Positions 27,453 through 36,331 of a stretch of 64,000 nucleotides of DNA are shown here, piece by piece. The number at the start of each line of letters is the position of its first letter. Positions within the stretch are counted from its first letter, which is position 1. Location of the stretch: NCBI GenBank assembly GCA_029248745.1, contig JAQWIT010000003.1, positions 326,931 to 390,930 on the forward strand, given 5' to 3'. The notes under the pieces are model-generated. The model saw only the letters and a program-made list of their open reading frames with translations, was not told where the DNA came from and did not search any database. Made by a program: the position numbers and the translations under genes. This DNA is from Gammaproteobacteria bacterium (GTDB lineage: Bacteria; Pseudomonadota; Gammaproteobacteria; Nitrosococcales; Methylophagaceae).

Positions 27453-28163
27453 TTATAGTGGCCTTCTAGCCAATTCAACTAACGCCTGCCGAGCTTCCAT
27501 TGTATCGCTAATGGGCGAATCAAACCGAATACGGTGTAATCGACTATTGACACGTAGATGAAATCCTTCACTATCAATTCCCACCAGCTTGGGTAAGTTT
27601 TCAGTATCGTAGGCGATATCAAATAAGTCACAATAATGGTTGATTGCATCTTGATGATCGTCATTCATATGATCAACCATGCCGGTTTCTTCTTCAAAAT
27701 GGAACGGATTCGCTTTGAGAAAATCAGCTTTCTCAACCCAGTAAATTTCACCAAAACCACCGATATACCTCACACGGACACAATCGAGCGTGTAGAAATT
27801 GAAATCATGACTTTTATGAAAGCCGCGTGAGTTAGGGTAGAAGCGATAATATCGCTCAGCAACAACATCACTATCATTCAATACAGCATCGGCAAGATAA
27901 GTGGTGCGCCCAGATGCTTGGCTATCATCAGTGAACGGATCATAGCTAATCAGAGACACTTTGTTATCTGCTTTGATATTACACGTATGTTGCGCAATGG
28001 TGCTGATCAGAATGATGGGACGACCATCGCCATCAAGACAAAAAGGCGTAATCGAACCAAAGGGATAGCCAGACATATCAATGGATAGGGTACTCAATAC
28101 ACCATTACATTGGCTTTGTAATAAGGCTCTAGCTTGTTGTGCAGCCTGGTCTGTTTTGCTCAT
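27453..28163 (-). CDS. HugZ-type haem-binding/PPOX-fold protein with DUF2470 domain
   Basis: A 236-residue protein. The N-terminal split-barrel pyridoxamine-phosphate-oxidase-like fold (about 1-150) includes NGVLSTLS and YPFGSITPF. A C-terminal DUF2470 domain follows (about 160-235) with the HMNDDHQDAI segment. Proteins of this build (HugZ, HutZ) bind and degrade haem to release iron in several pathogens; others bind flavin. Its place near iscR and an EncFtn ferritin suggests iron handling, which is inference. Confidence 0.78.
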   Translation of the reverse strand: MSKTDQAAQQARALLQSQCNGVLSTLSIDMSGYPFGSITPFCLDGDGRPIILISTIAQHTCNIKADNKVSLISYDPFTDDSQASGRTTYLADAVLNDSDVVAERYYRFYPNSRGFHKSHDFNFYTLDCVRVRYIGGFGEIYWVEKADFLKANPFHFEEETGMVDHMNDDHQDAINHYCDLFDIAYDTENLPKLVGIDSEGFHLRVNSRLHRIRFDSPISDTMEARQALVELARRPL

Positions 28164-28184
28164 ATATGTCTCGAGAGTGGGTAT

Positions 28185-28457
28185 TTAAGAAAGATTGATT
28201 TTGATGACTTTCATTATCTCAAAATTCATCCCGGCAATGTTTTCAGTGTCGGGGTAATAAATCATATCAACACATGCACCTTTTAAAGATTTATAGGTCT
28301 TTAGACGCTTGTACTTAAAAGGCACATCATGGCCTTCCACTAAAACAGTGTTAAAAATCCATTCGCCTTTTTGTCGTTGCACATGCGAGGTGATCTTTTG
28401 CATGGTGGAATGAATCAAATTGTCATTCTCAGCCAGAAATCTTTTGATACTTTTCAT
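28185..28457 (-). CDS. Conserved hypothetical protein, 90 residues
   Basis: A soluble-looking basic protein (pI probably high) with GEWIFNTVLVEGHDVPFKY and YKSLKGACVDMIYYP segments. It lies 3 nt downstream of the lytic transglycosylase gene on the same strand and 21 nt before the HugZ-like gene, so it is probably cotranscribed with both. I recognise no named family. Confidence 0.65.
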   Translation of the reverse strand: MKSIKRFLAENDNLIHSTMQKITSHVQRQKGEWIFNTVLVEGHDVPFKYKRLKTYKSLKGACVDMIYYPDTENIAGMNFEIMKVIKINLS

Positions 28458-28460
28458 CTG

Positions 28461-29144
28461 TTAGAGTGCGATCTGATAACGTTTATGCAAAATACCCACA
28501 CGTTTGACATACACTTCAGTTTCTTTATAAGGTGGTACACCATTATATTTTTTAACGACACCCGGCCCAGCATTATAAACAGCAGTCGCTAGTTGAATAT
28601 TACCATTGAAACGTTTTAATAATTGAGCAAGAGACTTTGTGCCGCCTGAAATATTTTGACTGGGGTTAGAGGCATCTTCCACACCCAACTCTTTGGCTGT
28701 TGCTGGCATCAGTTGCATCAAGCCTTTTACACCTTTATGGGATAAAGCATCAGCATTAAAAGCATACTCAGCATGCATTAAGGTACGAGTTAAAGCAGGT
28801 TCAACACGATGTTTTTTAGCTGCTTGATCAACAGCATCGGAATAAGAAGTGAGATTGAGCCGAACACGATACCATTTGAATTTAGAGTCTGGGTTACAGG
28901 CATAGCAACCGTATTTTAGAACTTCAAATTCAGTGATGTTTTGTGGCTTTTTATTGGTAAATACCACGAGATCATCAGACTCAGAATATTTATAGATAAT
29001 CGTTGTTTTAACCGGTTTTTTCTTTTTTAATGGGGAGACATTACTAAATTCGACCGAACCATCTTCTGACTTTATGCGTTCAATACCATTCTCTGCTAAA
29101 CATAGGCTGGGTAAGAGAAATAGAATCAGGATAAAATGCAACAT
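28461..29144 (-). CDS. Lytic transglycosylase (SLT domain)
   Basis: A 227-residue exported murein hydrolase with a signal peptide (residues 1-17). An N-terminal domain has CYACNPDSKF. A C-terminal SLT domain (about 105-225) contains the catalytic glutamate in HAEYAFN, the HKGVKGLMQLMPATA motif and AVYNAGPGVVKKYNGVPPY. It cleaves the glycan strand of peptidoglycan to anhydromuropeptides. The serine that usually follows the catalytic glutamate is tyrosine here. Confidence 0.88.
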   Translation of the reverse strand: MLHFILILFLLPSLCLAENGIERIKSEDGSVEFSNVSPLKKKKPVKTTIIYKYSESDDLVVFTNKKPQNITEFEVLKYGCYACNPDSKFKWYRVRLNLTSYSDAVDQAAKKHRVEPALTRTLMHAEYAFNADALSHKGVKGLMQLMPATAKELGVEDASNPSQNISGGTKSLAQLLKRFNGNIQLATAVYNAGPGVVKKYNGVPPYKETEVYVKRVGILHKRYQIAL

Positions 29145-29162
29145 ATTGAGATTTAAGATAGC

Positions 29163-29609
29163 CTAGTAAAACTGGCCAGCACTACCTATAACAGTCACGA
29201 TCAAGCCCAGTAGCAGGTTAATTGAAATCAGTAATCGAATCTGGTTAAGTGCTTTTGCACCTGTTTCCCAATCTTGGCTTTCTACAGCACGACCCAATTT
29301 TTTATGGGGTGCAAAAAACACATGCAAAAACATTAGCATCATAATAATGCCTAGCAACAACATTATATGAACATGAGGGCCAACTTCACCCATGCCGCCA
29401 TACTGCTTAATAAGCCAGAATCCAGAGGCTAACAAAGTGATAACACTGACCCATACCCAAGGGAAGAAGCGTCTAAAGGTTTGGGACCATAGAGGTAACC
29501 GGAGTGAAGGCTCTAGAAAACTCGCGGCAGGCCGTAAAGCCATATAGGCGAAGAACATACCGCCAACCCAAATAACAGCAGCTAATAAATGTAATGTGAT
29601 GGCAAGCAT
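29163..29609 (-). CDS. CopD-family membrane protein
   Basis: A 148-residue integral membrane protein with four predicted segments. The N-terminal LHLLAAVIWVGGMFFAYMALRP is characteristic of the CopD/PcoD-like domain family. Histidines in LHLL, HVHIM and LHVFFAPH could bind haem or copper. The function of such stand-alone proteins is uncertain. It lies between fumarase and the transglycosylase on the same strand. Confidence 0.8.
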   Translation of the reverse strand: MLAITLHLLAAVIWVGGMFFAYMALRPAASFLEPSLRLPLWSQTFRRFFPWVWVSVITLLASGFWLIKQYGGMGEVGPHVHIMLLLGIIMMLMFLHVFFAPHKKLGRAVESQDWETGAKALNQIRLLISINLLLGLIVTVIGSAGQFY

Positions 29610-29632
29610 GGAGACTCCTGATTAAACAATAA

Positions 29633-31156
29633 TTATTTTTTTTGAATGCTGATGTCAGCAATGTTCTGGCGCCATTCTTTTGGCCCAGATTCGTGGACAG
29701 ATTCACCGAGACTATCAACAGCGACAGTCACAGACATATTTTCGACATAAAACTCTCTAATTGATTCCATTCCTAATTCTTCGAAGGCAACCACTCGAGA
29801 AGATTTAATCGCTTTTGAAACTAAATAGGCTGAACCACCAACTGCGATTAAGTAAACCGATCGGTGTTGCTTGATTAATGCCACGGTATCGGGTCCGCGT
29901 TCTGCCTTACCAATCATGCCTAATAAACCAGCTTTATCTAACATCATTTCAGTGAATTTATCCATGCGAGTAGCCGTCGTTGGGCCGGCAGGTCCAACGA
30001 CTTCATCGCGAACGGGATCAACAGGACCAACGTAGTAGATAAAGCGGCCTTTAAAGTCTAACCCTTTGGGAAGAGGCTGGTTTTCTGCAAATAAATCAGC
30101 GAGTTTTTTATGAGCAGCATCACGACCAGTTAAAAGGTGACCCGTTAATAAAAGGGTGTCACCGGGTTGCCATGTTTCTATCTCAGCTTGTGTAATGGCA
30201 TCTAGATCAATATGGCGGGTATTTTTCGATACTTCACGCGTGATTTCAGGCCAATCATCTGAGGCAGGTAGGGTAAATTGAGCAGGCCCGTTGCCATCTA
30301 GAATAAAATGAGTATGTCTGGTCGCAGCACAACTAGGAATAATCGCAACAGGCAATGAGGCAGCGTGGGTAGGGTAGTCATTGACTTTGACGTCCAAAAC
30401 AGTGGTCAAACCACCTAAGCCTTGGGCCCCTATACCAAGCGCATTAATTTTTTCATATAACTCGATGCGCAGTTTTTCAGCTGCGGTTTTTGGCCTGCGT
30501 TCAATCAAAGCTTGAATATCAATTGATTCCATAATTGAAGACTTGGCCAACAGCATGGCTTTTTCAGCTGTACCTCCAATACCAATACCAATCATACCGG
30601 GAGGACACCAACCGGCGCCCATTGTGGGGATAGTATCTAAGACCCAATCAACCAAATTATCGCTAGGGTTAAGTGTGGTAAATTTTGCTTTGTTCTCTGA
30701 GCCACCGCCTTTAGCAGCGATATGAACTTCAACGGTGTCACCTGGCACTAATTCAGTATGAATAACGGCTGGTGTGTTGTCGCCAGTGTTCTTACGTGCA
30801 CCGATAGGATCATCAACAATAGAGGAGCGAAGCACATTATCAGGATGTGTGTAGGCTCGCCGTACACCTTCGTTGATCATATCGTCAAGGCTAAGTTCGC
30901 TATCCCACTGTGCTGACATACCGACTTTAACAAAGACAGTAACGATACCAGTATCTTGGCAAATAGGTCGTTGGTCTTGCGCACAAAGCCGCGAGTTGAT
31001 CAGAATTTGAGCGATAGCATCCTTAGCAGGAGGTGATTGCTCTTTATCATAGGCTGCTGACATAGCCTGAATAAAATCTTTCGGATGATAGCAGGCAATA
31101 AATTGCAAAGCATCAGCTATGCTATCGATAAGATCTTGCTGCTTAATAATAGCCAT
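29633..31156 (-). CDS. fumA: Class I fumarate hydratase ([4Fe-4S])
   Basis: A 507-residue, oxygen-sensitive fumarase interconverting fumarate and malate in the TCA cycle. Cluster cysteines are visible in RPICQDTG, GAGWCPPGM and IIPSCAATRH. The C-terminal half has the PTTATRMDKF and IGKAERG segments. Reliance on an Fe-S enzyme fits with the Fe-S genes at 24 kb. No class II fumC is seen here. It is separated from proS by 5 nt, so they are probably cotranscribed. Confidence 0.93.
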   Translation of the reverse strand: MAIIKQQDLIDSIADALQFIACYHPKDFIQAMSAAYDKEQSPPAKDAIAQILINSRLCAQDQRPICQDTGIVTVFVKVGMSAQWDSELSLDDMINEGVRRAYTHPDNVLRSSIVDDPIGARKNTGDNTPAVIHTELVPGDTVEVHIAAKGGGSENKAKFTTLNPSDNLVDWVLDTIPTMGAGWCPPGMIGIGIGGTAEKAMLLAKSSIMESIDIQALIERRPKTAAEKLRIELYEKINALGIGAQGLGGLTTVLDVKVNDYPTHAASLPVAIIPSCAATRHTHFILDGNGPAQFTLPASDDWPEITREVSKNTRHIDLDAITQAEIETWQPGDTLLLTGHLLTGRDAAHKKLADLFAENQPLPKGLDFKGRFIYYVGPVDPVRDEVVGPAGPTTATRMDKFTEMMLDKAGLLGMIGKAERGPDTVALIKQHRSVYLIAVGGSAYLVSKAIKSSRVVAFEELGMESIREFYVENMSVTVAVDSLGESVHESGPKEWRQNIADISIQKK

Positions 31157-31161
31157 ATTGC

Positions 31162-32874
31162 TTAGCTGACCATCAGTTGCTGAAGTTCTACCAGGACATC
31201 ATCAATGGCAAACTTTGTTGAATGACCATCAGCGCGACGTTTATATTCAACGTTGCCTTCATCAAGCCCGCGTTCACCTAAAATGAGGCGGTGTGGAATA
31301 CCAATCAAATCCATATCTGCAAAGGCAACACCAGGTCTTTGACCACGATCGTCAAGTAAGATATCAAAACCTGCATTGACTAAAGTTTGGTACATCGCCT
31401 CAGCCGCTTCGCGTAAACGAGCAGATTTATGTGCATTGATAGGCACTAAGACAACTTGGAACGGGGCAAGCGCAAGCGGCCAAATAATACCGCGGTCATC
31501 ATGATTTTGTTCAATTGCAGCAGCAACAACACGAGACACACCGATACCATAACAACCCATAGTTAGAATCTGTGACTTACCAGATTCAGCTAATACATTG
31601 GCATTGAGCTTTTCACTATAGTTATCACCGAGTTGGAAGATATGGCCGACTTCAATACCACGGACGATATTTAACACGCCTTTGCCATCTGGGCTGGCAT
31701 CACCGGCAACAACATTACGCAAGTCTGCAGTTTCTGGTTCGGGTAAATCACGGCTCCAGTTAACGCCAGACAAATGTTGTTCATTTTGATTGGCACCACA
31801 AACAAAGTCAGCGATGTGGGCTGCGGCACGATCAACAATAACAGGAATCGTTAAACCGACAGGACCGATAGAACCAATATTTGCACCACAAGCTTCTGTA
31901 ACTTGTTCCGGTGTCGCGAAAGTAAGGGGTGTCGCAATAAGCGGGTGCTTTTCAGCTTTAATATCATTTAGTTCGTGATTGCCACGGAGCACTAGTGCAA
32001 CGACACTGCCTTCTTCGTTGCCTTTGACTAATAGCGTTTTTACGCATTGTTGCGGTGTGACTTTCATAAAGTCACACACTTGTTCAATTGTGTGTTGTTT
32101 TGGTGTATCAACGATTGTCATAACTCGAGTAGGAGCTGGGCGGTCACCTGCGGGGGCAACGGCTTCAGCAAGCTCAACATTAGAGGCATACTGGCTCTGA
32201 TTGCTAAACGCAATGGCATCTTCACCCGAACTGGCTAGCACATGGAATTCATGAGATGCATCACCACCAATACTACCGGTATCAGCTTGAACAGGTCTAA
32301 AATCCAAACCCATGCGCTCAAAAATACGAGAATAGGCAGCGAACATATCGTCATAAGTTTGTTGTAAAGAGTCTGTATCGAGATGGAAAGAATAGGCATC
32401 TTTCATCAAAAACTCTCTGGCCCTCATTAAACCGAAACGAGGACGAATTTCATCACGGAATTTCGTTTGAATTTGGTAGAAAGTAATCGGTAATTGTTTA
32501 TAACTACGAATTTCTTGCCGAACTAAATCAGTAATTACTTCTTCATGAGTGGGGCCATAGCAAAACTCACGGTCATGGCGATCAGTGATGCGTAACAATT
32601 CCGGACCATATTTTTCCCAGCGCTGACTTTCTTGCCATAACTCAGAAGGCTGTATAGAGGGCATTAACAGTTCTTGTGCTCCTGCGTTAGCCATTTCTTC
32701 GCGAACAATAGCCTCTGCTTTACGTAATACTTTTAGACCCATGGGTAACCATGTATATAAACCTGAAGCTAAACGGCGAATTAAACCAGCACGAAGCATC
32801 AACTGATGACTAATGATTTCAGCATCAGCTGGCGTTTCTTTTTGAGTGGCGACGAAGACTTGAGAACTACGCAT
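31162..32874 (-). CDS. proS: Prolyl-tRNA synthetase (bacterial type with editing domain)
   Basis: A 570-residue class II aminoacyl-tRNA synthetase. The motif 2 region [25 protein letters not shown] and motif 3 GIGVSR are present. An inserted YbaK-like editing domain (about 225-405) and the C-terminal anticodon-binding domain follow. Length matches the bacterial ProS type (about 570). No defect seen. Confidence 0.97.
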   Translation of the reverse strand: MRSSQVFVATQKETPADAEIISHQLMLRAGLIRRLASGLYTWLPMGLKVLRKAEAIVREEMANAGAQELLMPSIQPSELWQESQRWEKYGPELLRITDRHDREFCYGPTHEEVITDLVRQEIRSYKQLPITFYQIQTKFRDEIRPRFGLMRAREFLMKDAYSFHLDTDSLQQTYDDMFAAYSRIFERMGLDFRPVQADTGSIGGDASHEFHVLASSGEDAIAFSNQSQYASNVELAEAVAPAGDRPAPTRVMTIVDTPKQHTIEQVCDFMKVTPQQCVKTLLVKGNEEGSVVALVLRGNHELNDIKAEKHPLIATPLTFATPEQVTEACGANIGSIGPVGLTIPVIVDRAAAHIADFVCGANQNEQHLSGVNWSRDLPEPETADLRNVVAGDASPDGKGVLNIVRGIEVGHIFQLGDNYSEKLNANVLAESGKSQILTMGCYGIGVSRVVAAAIEQNHDDRGIIWPLALAPFQVVLVPINAHKSARLREAAEAMYQTLVNAGFDILLDDRGQRPGVAFADMDLIGIPHRLILGERGLDEGNVEYKRRADGHSTKFAIDDVLVELQQLMVS

Positions 32875-32935
32875 ATCCGGGATGTTATCCTATAACGGTT
32901 AAATGAATGAGAAAAAGGGTTAAAGTCGTAAAACA

Positions 32936-33271
32936 TTAGAAAGTTTGATGATTCCAGCCCCAATTCTGGCGCTCAGAATCAGTCATGCTGACATATATGC
33001 GCTCACCAGGAATGGATAAACGTTCCGAAATCAACTGACATAAGGCATCCGAAAAAGCAGAGCGCTCTGCTGGTAATCCCAGCGCACGGTAATCCAAAAA
33101 GGCTAGCGGAGCTGTACTGCCGCCCATCATCATATTTGGGTTATGGGCCGCGCTGACCATGACATAAGTTTCTTGTTTACCGGTAGCTTCGCTCACAGTT
33201 CGACTGGCAGCTGCTAGTAAAGCAGATTCGTCTTCAATCGTTTTGTTTGTCACAATATTTAAATAGGGCAT
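32936..33271 (-). CDS. MIF-like tautomerase (macrophage migration inhibitory factor family)
   Basis: A 111-residue protein of the MIF/phenylpyruvate tautomerase family. The catalytic Pro2 follows Met1, Lys32 (ATGKQETYVMV) is in the usual place, MMMGGSTAPLAFL matches the MIF central strand, and the end ERQNWGWNHQTF matches the family C-terminus. The enzyme activity is keto-enol tautomerisation, and its natural substrate in bacteria is unknown. Animal MIF is a cytokine. A role in host interaction would be speculation. Confidence 0.88.
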   Translation of the reverse strand: MPYLNIVTNKTIEDESALLAAASRTVSEATGKQETYVMVSAAHNPNMMMGGSTAPLAFLDYRALGLPAERSAFSDALCQLISERLSIPGERIYVSMTDSERQNWGWNHQTF

Positions 33272-33282
33272 GTCTATTCTCC

Positions 33283-33745
33283 TTAATCGCAGTACTTTTG
33301 AACATCTTGTTTAAGTTGTTTAATTCTATTTTGCCGATCCACTTCGTTAATTTGGTCTTATTCGCCATTGGCTTTTTTTAGCTTGGCTATTGGGGTTATC
33401 AAGATATTTCTGAAGATTATTTGTAGCAAAGTCGCAATTTCTGGTTTTGGCTTGTTCGCGTTCCGACTCTTTCTGCTTGGCAATTACAGCCTCTTCTTTT
33501 TCTTTTTGATTAGTAGTTTGCTGCTCGATTAGTTTGTCGACGGCTTCTTGTGATTGTTCAGGAGTGACTTTGGGTCCTGTTACAATTTTGATAATATCCA
33601 CTTCTCGATCAAGGGGGGCCCGTTGTGAAAAATTTACTTGCCCATCATCATCGATCCATTTGTATGCAACTGTAGCCTGTGCAGTTGCTTGAAATGATAA
33701 AATTATAACGATAGAACAGCAGTACTTTAAATAATGTGTAAACAT
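33283..33745 (-). pseudogene. DUF4124-domain exported protein with disrupted C-terminus
   Basis: The N-terminal part is intact: a signal peptide (about 1-25) and a DUF4124 domain with YKWIDDDGQVNFSQRAP, followed by a charged helix. After NPNSQAKK the frame shifts at an A7 tract (33373-33379) and ends at 33347. With one A fewer the family tail resumes (ANGE, a TAA, then DQINEVDRQNRIKQLKQDVQKYC), ending at 33283. A frameshift plus a nonsense codon have therefore removed about 28 residues. The truncated 132-residue product could still be made. Confidence 0.65.
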
Positions 33746-33800
33746 TAACCAGCCTCCCCATCAAAAAATCTAATTTTACGTCAAACTAGCGGAACATAAC

Positions 33801-34658
33801 ATGTCTGAGTTGCCAAAACGCTTCGAAAAACATATAGAAGTTATGAAGGAGTGTGGCTTTGCAGTAGATATATTGTCCGCAGAGACAGGATTATCTAAGC
33901 AGTTGACTAAGCAATTAATGCAAAAGGGCGCGGTTTGGCAAACACAAGGTAAAAAAACGCAGCGTTTGAGACGCACAAAAAAAATAGTAAAAACAAATAC
34001 CACATTGCATCTTTACTATGATGAATTGGTTTTAGAGCGCAAACCTCCTGAACCGACGTTAATTAGCGATGAACATCGATATAGTGTCTGGCATAAGCCT
34101 TATGGTTTGTTATCACAAGGTTCAAAATGGGGTGACCATTGTACGATTACACGTTGGGCTGAGCAACATTTGTTGCCTCAGAGAAGCAGTTTTATTGTCC
34201 ATCGCTTAGATAGAGCGGCAAATGGGTTAATCATTGTTGCTCATGAGAAAAAAGCAGCAGCAGCTTTATCAGCATTATTTCAGCAACGCGATATTGATAA
34301 ACGTTATCAAATCTGGGTACATGGCAAATTCGAGGCCCCAGCGACGAAGAGTGCACCTTTTACTATTGAACAAGAAATAGAAGGCCGGCATGCAAAAAGT
34401 CATTTTATTTTCTTACAATATGATGCAGAGAAGGACCGTTCTCAACTTGAGGTCAGAATAGAAACAGGACGAAAGCACCAAATTAGAATACATAGTGCTT
34501 CAATGGGTTTTCCCGTCGTGGGGGATCGCTTATATGGCCATATAGGTGTGACGGGAAATTTACAGTTAATGGCCTATTATTTAGCGTTCAAATGTCCATG
34601 GACGCAGCAAAATAAAGTATTCAATTTAAAAAGTACAAAGATTGAAAAAAATAGTTAA
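33801..34658 (+). CDS. RluA-family pseudouridine synthase
   Basis: A 285-residue protein with the catalytic motif HRLDRAANGLIIVA near residue 135 (the aspartate is the nucleophile). KRYQIWVHG and GRKHQIRIHSASMGFPVVGDRLYG further on are typical of RluA-type synthases. The N-terminal 80 residues look like a degenerate S4-type extension. Its RNA target (23S rRNA or tRNA) cannot be assigned from sequence reading alone. Confidence 0.87.
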   Translation: MSELPKRFEKHIEVMKECGFAVDILSAETGLSKQLTKQLMQKGAVWQTQGKKTQRLRRTKKIVKTNTTLHLYYDELVLERKPPEPTLISDEHRYSVWHKPYGLLSQGSKWGDHCTITRWAEQHLLPQRSSFIVHRLDRAANGLIIVAHEKKAAAALSALFQQRDIDKRYQIWVHGKFEAPATKSAPFTIEQEIEGRHAKSHFIFLQYDAEKDRSQLEVRIETGRKHQIRIHSASMGFPVVGDRLYGHIGVTGNLQLMAYYLAFKCPWTQQNKVFNLKSTKIEKNS

Positions 34659-34702
34659 AAGTGTAATTTAGCTTATATGAAAAGCAGTAAGAAGGAATAG
34701 CC

Positions 34703-34927
34703 ATGACTGATTTCACACAAAAGAAGATTCGATCGGATGTCGAGTGGCTCGCTGCAGGTAACAGGGAACGTCGTTCGCATGAAAGGTGCGATGGCTATGA
34801 TAGACGTGAAATGATCAGCTTCGTTCTAGAATAAGGCGATCGAGGTGGTTATCAAGTTCGTCGTAATAATGCCAACGCATGGCAGAATGATCGCGTCTTT
34901 TATGTTAAAACAACGATTAAATTCTGA
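34703..34927 (+). pseudogene. Small unknown ORF split by in-frame TAA
   Basis: ATG 34703, with AAGGAA upstream, opens 43 codons rich in Arg/Glu (GNRERRSHERCDGYDRRE). TAA follows at 34832-34834, then 30 more codons in the same frame (GDRGGYQVRRNNANAWQND) to TGA at 34925. Sequence character is continuous across the stop, so a protein of about 74 residues was probably interrupted by one base change. No family recognised. Confidence 0.5.
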
Positions 34928-34956
34928 TAAAGGGTAGTGCTGAAACAGGCGTGTTC

Positions 34957-36276
34957 TCATGTAGATAATATACGAGGCAGATAATAAGCCTGACTGATTC
35001 CACGGGCAGCTAAAAATATTAGTAACGCAATCCATAAACCGTCATTTCCGTAGGGTTGTAGAATAAACCAAGCAGGCAAGTAACACACAAAAGCAGAAAG
35101 AAGCATTGTATTACGCATTTCTACGCTTCGCATGGCACCGATAAAAAGGCCGTCAAACAAATAACTCCAGACGCCGATAAGTGGTGCTATCACTAACCAT
35201 ATTAAATAGTCTTCTGCACTATGAATCACCTCAGGTATGGTTGTTAAAAGTTGAATAATATTTGAGCCAAATAGGCTATAGGTAAAGCTAAATAAAAGGG
35301 CAATCGCCACGGACCAAATAGCGGCATAGTGAAATCCTTTTTTTAATAAGGCTTGGTTTCCAGCACCAATAGCTTTACCAGTAATGGCCTCAGTTGCATT
35401 AGCGAAGCCATCTAAGAAAAAAGCCATAAAAGTAATAAAGTGTAATAACACTGCATTGGCCGCCAGTGTCACATCACCCTGCTTAGCCCCTTGTGCAGTG
35501 AAAAATGCAAAACAAAAGATGAGGCATAGGGTGCGAATGAAAATATTGCCATGCAGATTGAGTAGGGTCCTCCATTTAAACGGGCTGTCAAAAGTGATTT
35601 TGTTAATTAGTGTAAAGCCACGACGCTTTATTAGGAAATAGGCAAGCGCAAGACCGAGGTACTCAGCAATAACTGAAGCAATGGCAACGCCTTCAACAGC
35701 GAGATTGAAAATAGTTACAAATAATAAGTCTAAAACGATATTACTGATATTGACGACCAAAATTAACCACAATGCAGCACGAGTGTCACTGTGACCGATA
35801 AGCCAGCCTAAAATAACGTAGGTAGCCAGAATAGCGGGTGAGCTCCATATTCGAATAGTAAAATACTGTTGTCCTAATGTTGCAACGCCTTCACTACTTT
35901 CAATAACAGAAAAAGCAAGGTGCGAGAGTGGTATTTGGCAGAGGACTAGTACTACCGATATGACTAATGATAGTTTAAGTGTTTTTCGTAAAATAAACTG
36001 TGTTTCTATACTGTTCCTCTCAGCGCGGCCAACAGCCTGTGCTGTTAACCCTGTCGTAGCCATTCTGAGAAAACCAAACCCCCAAAACAAAAAACTAAAA
36101 ATCAGTGTACCGATCGCGATAGCGCCAACATAAGCTGGACTATCTAAGTGGCCAACAACGGCGGTATCAACCATCCCCAAAATAGGAATAGAGATATTGG
36201 CCAAAATCATTGGGCCTGCCAGTTGCCAAATTTTTCGGTGCGTAATACTGGAAGTGTCAGTGAGAGAATAAGACAT
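34957..36276 (-). CDS. MATE-family efflux transporter (DinF-like)
   Basis: A 439-residue membrane protein with about 12 transmembrane segments. The N-terminal motif WQLAGPMILANISIPILGMVDTAVVGHL and the repeated half beginning around residue 230 are typical of the DinF subgroup of MATE exporters. These use the proton or sodium gradient to expel cationic drugs or metabolites. The substrate is unknown. It lies after the hppA terminator. Confidence 0.9.
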   Translation of the reverse strand: MSYSLTDTSSITHRKIWQLAGPMILANISIPILGMVDTAVVGHLDSPAYVGAIAIGTLIFSFLFWGFGFLRMATTGLTAQAVGRAERNSIETQFILRKTLKLSLVISVVLVLCQIPLSHLAFSVIESSEGVATLGQQYFTIRIWSSPAILATYVILGWLIGHSDTRAALWLILVVNISNIVLDLLFVTIFNLAVEGVAIASVIAEYLGLALAYFLIKRRGFTLINKITFDSPFKWRTLLNLHGNIFIRTLCLIFCFAFFTAQGAKQGDVTLAANAVLLHFITFMAFFLDGFANATEAITGKAIGAGNQALLKKGFHYAAIWSVAIALLFSFTYSLFGSNIIQLLTTIPEVIHSAEDYLIWLVIAPLIGVWSYLFDGLFIGAMRSVEMRNTMLLSAFVCYLPAWFILQPYGNDGLWIALLIFLAARGISQAYYLPRILST

Positions 36277-36286
36277 TTAAAAATAT

Positions 36287-36312
36287 AAAGCCACGTGCAA
36301 GCACGTGGCTTT
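36287..36312 (-). terminator. Rho-independent terminator of the membrane pyrophosphatase gene
   Basis: A 12-bp perfect stem, AAAGCCACGTGC (36287-36298) with GCACGTGGCTTT (36301-36312). On the minus strand it is followed by ATATTTTT. It lies between the hppA stop and the MATE gene start. Confidence 0.85.
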
Positions 36313-36331
36313 AGCTTAAGTAAAAGAAAAA

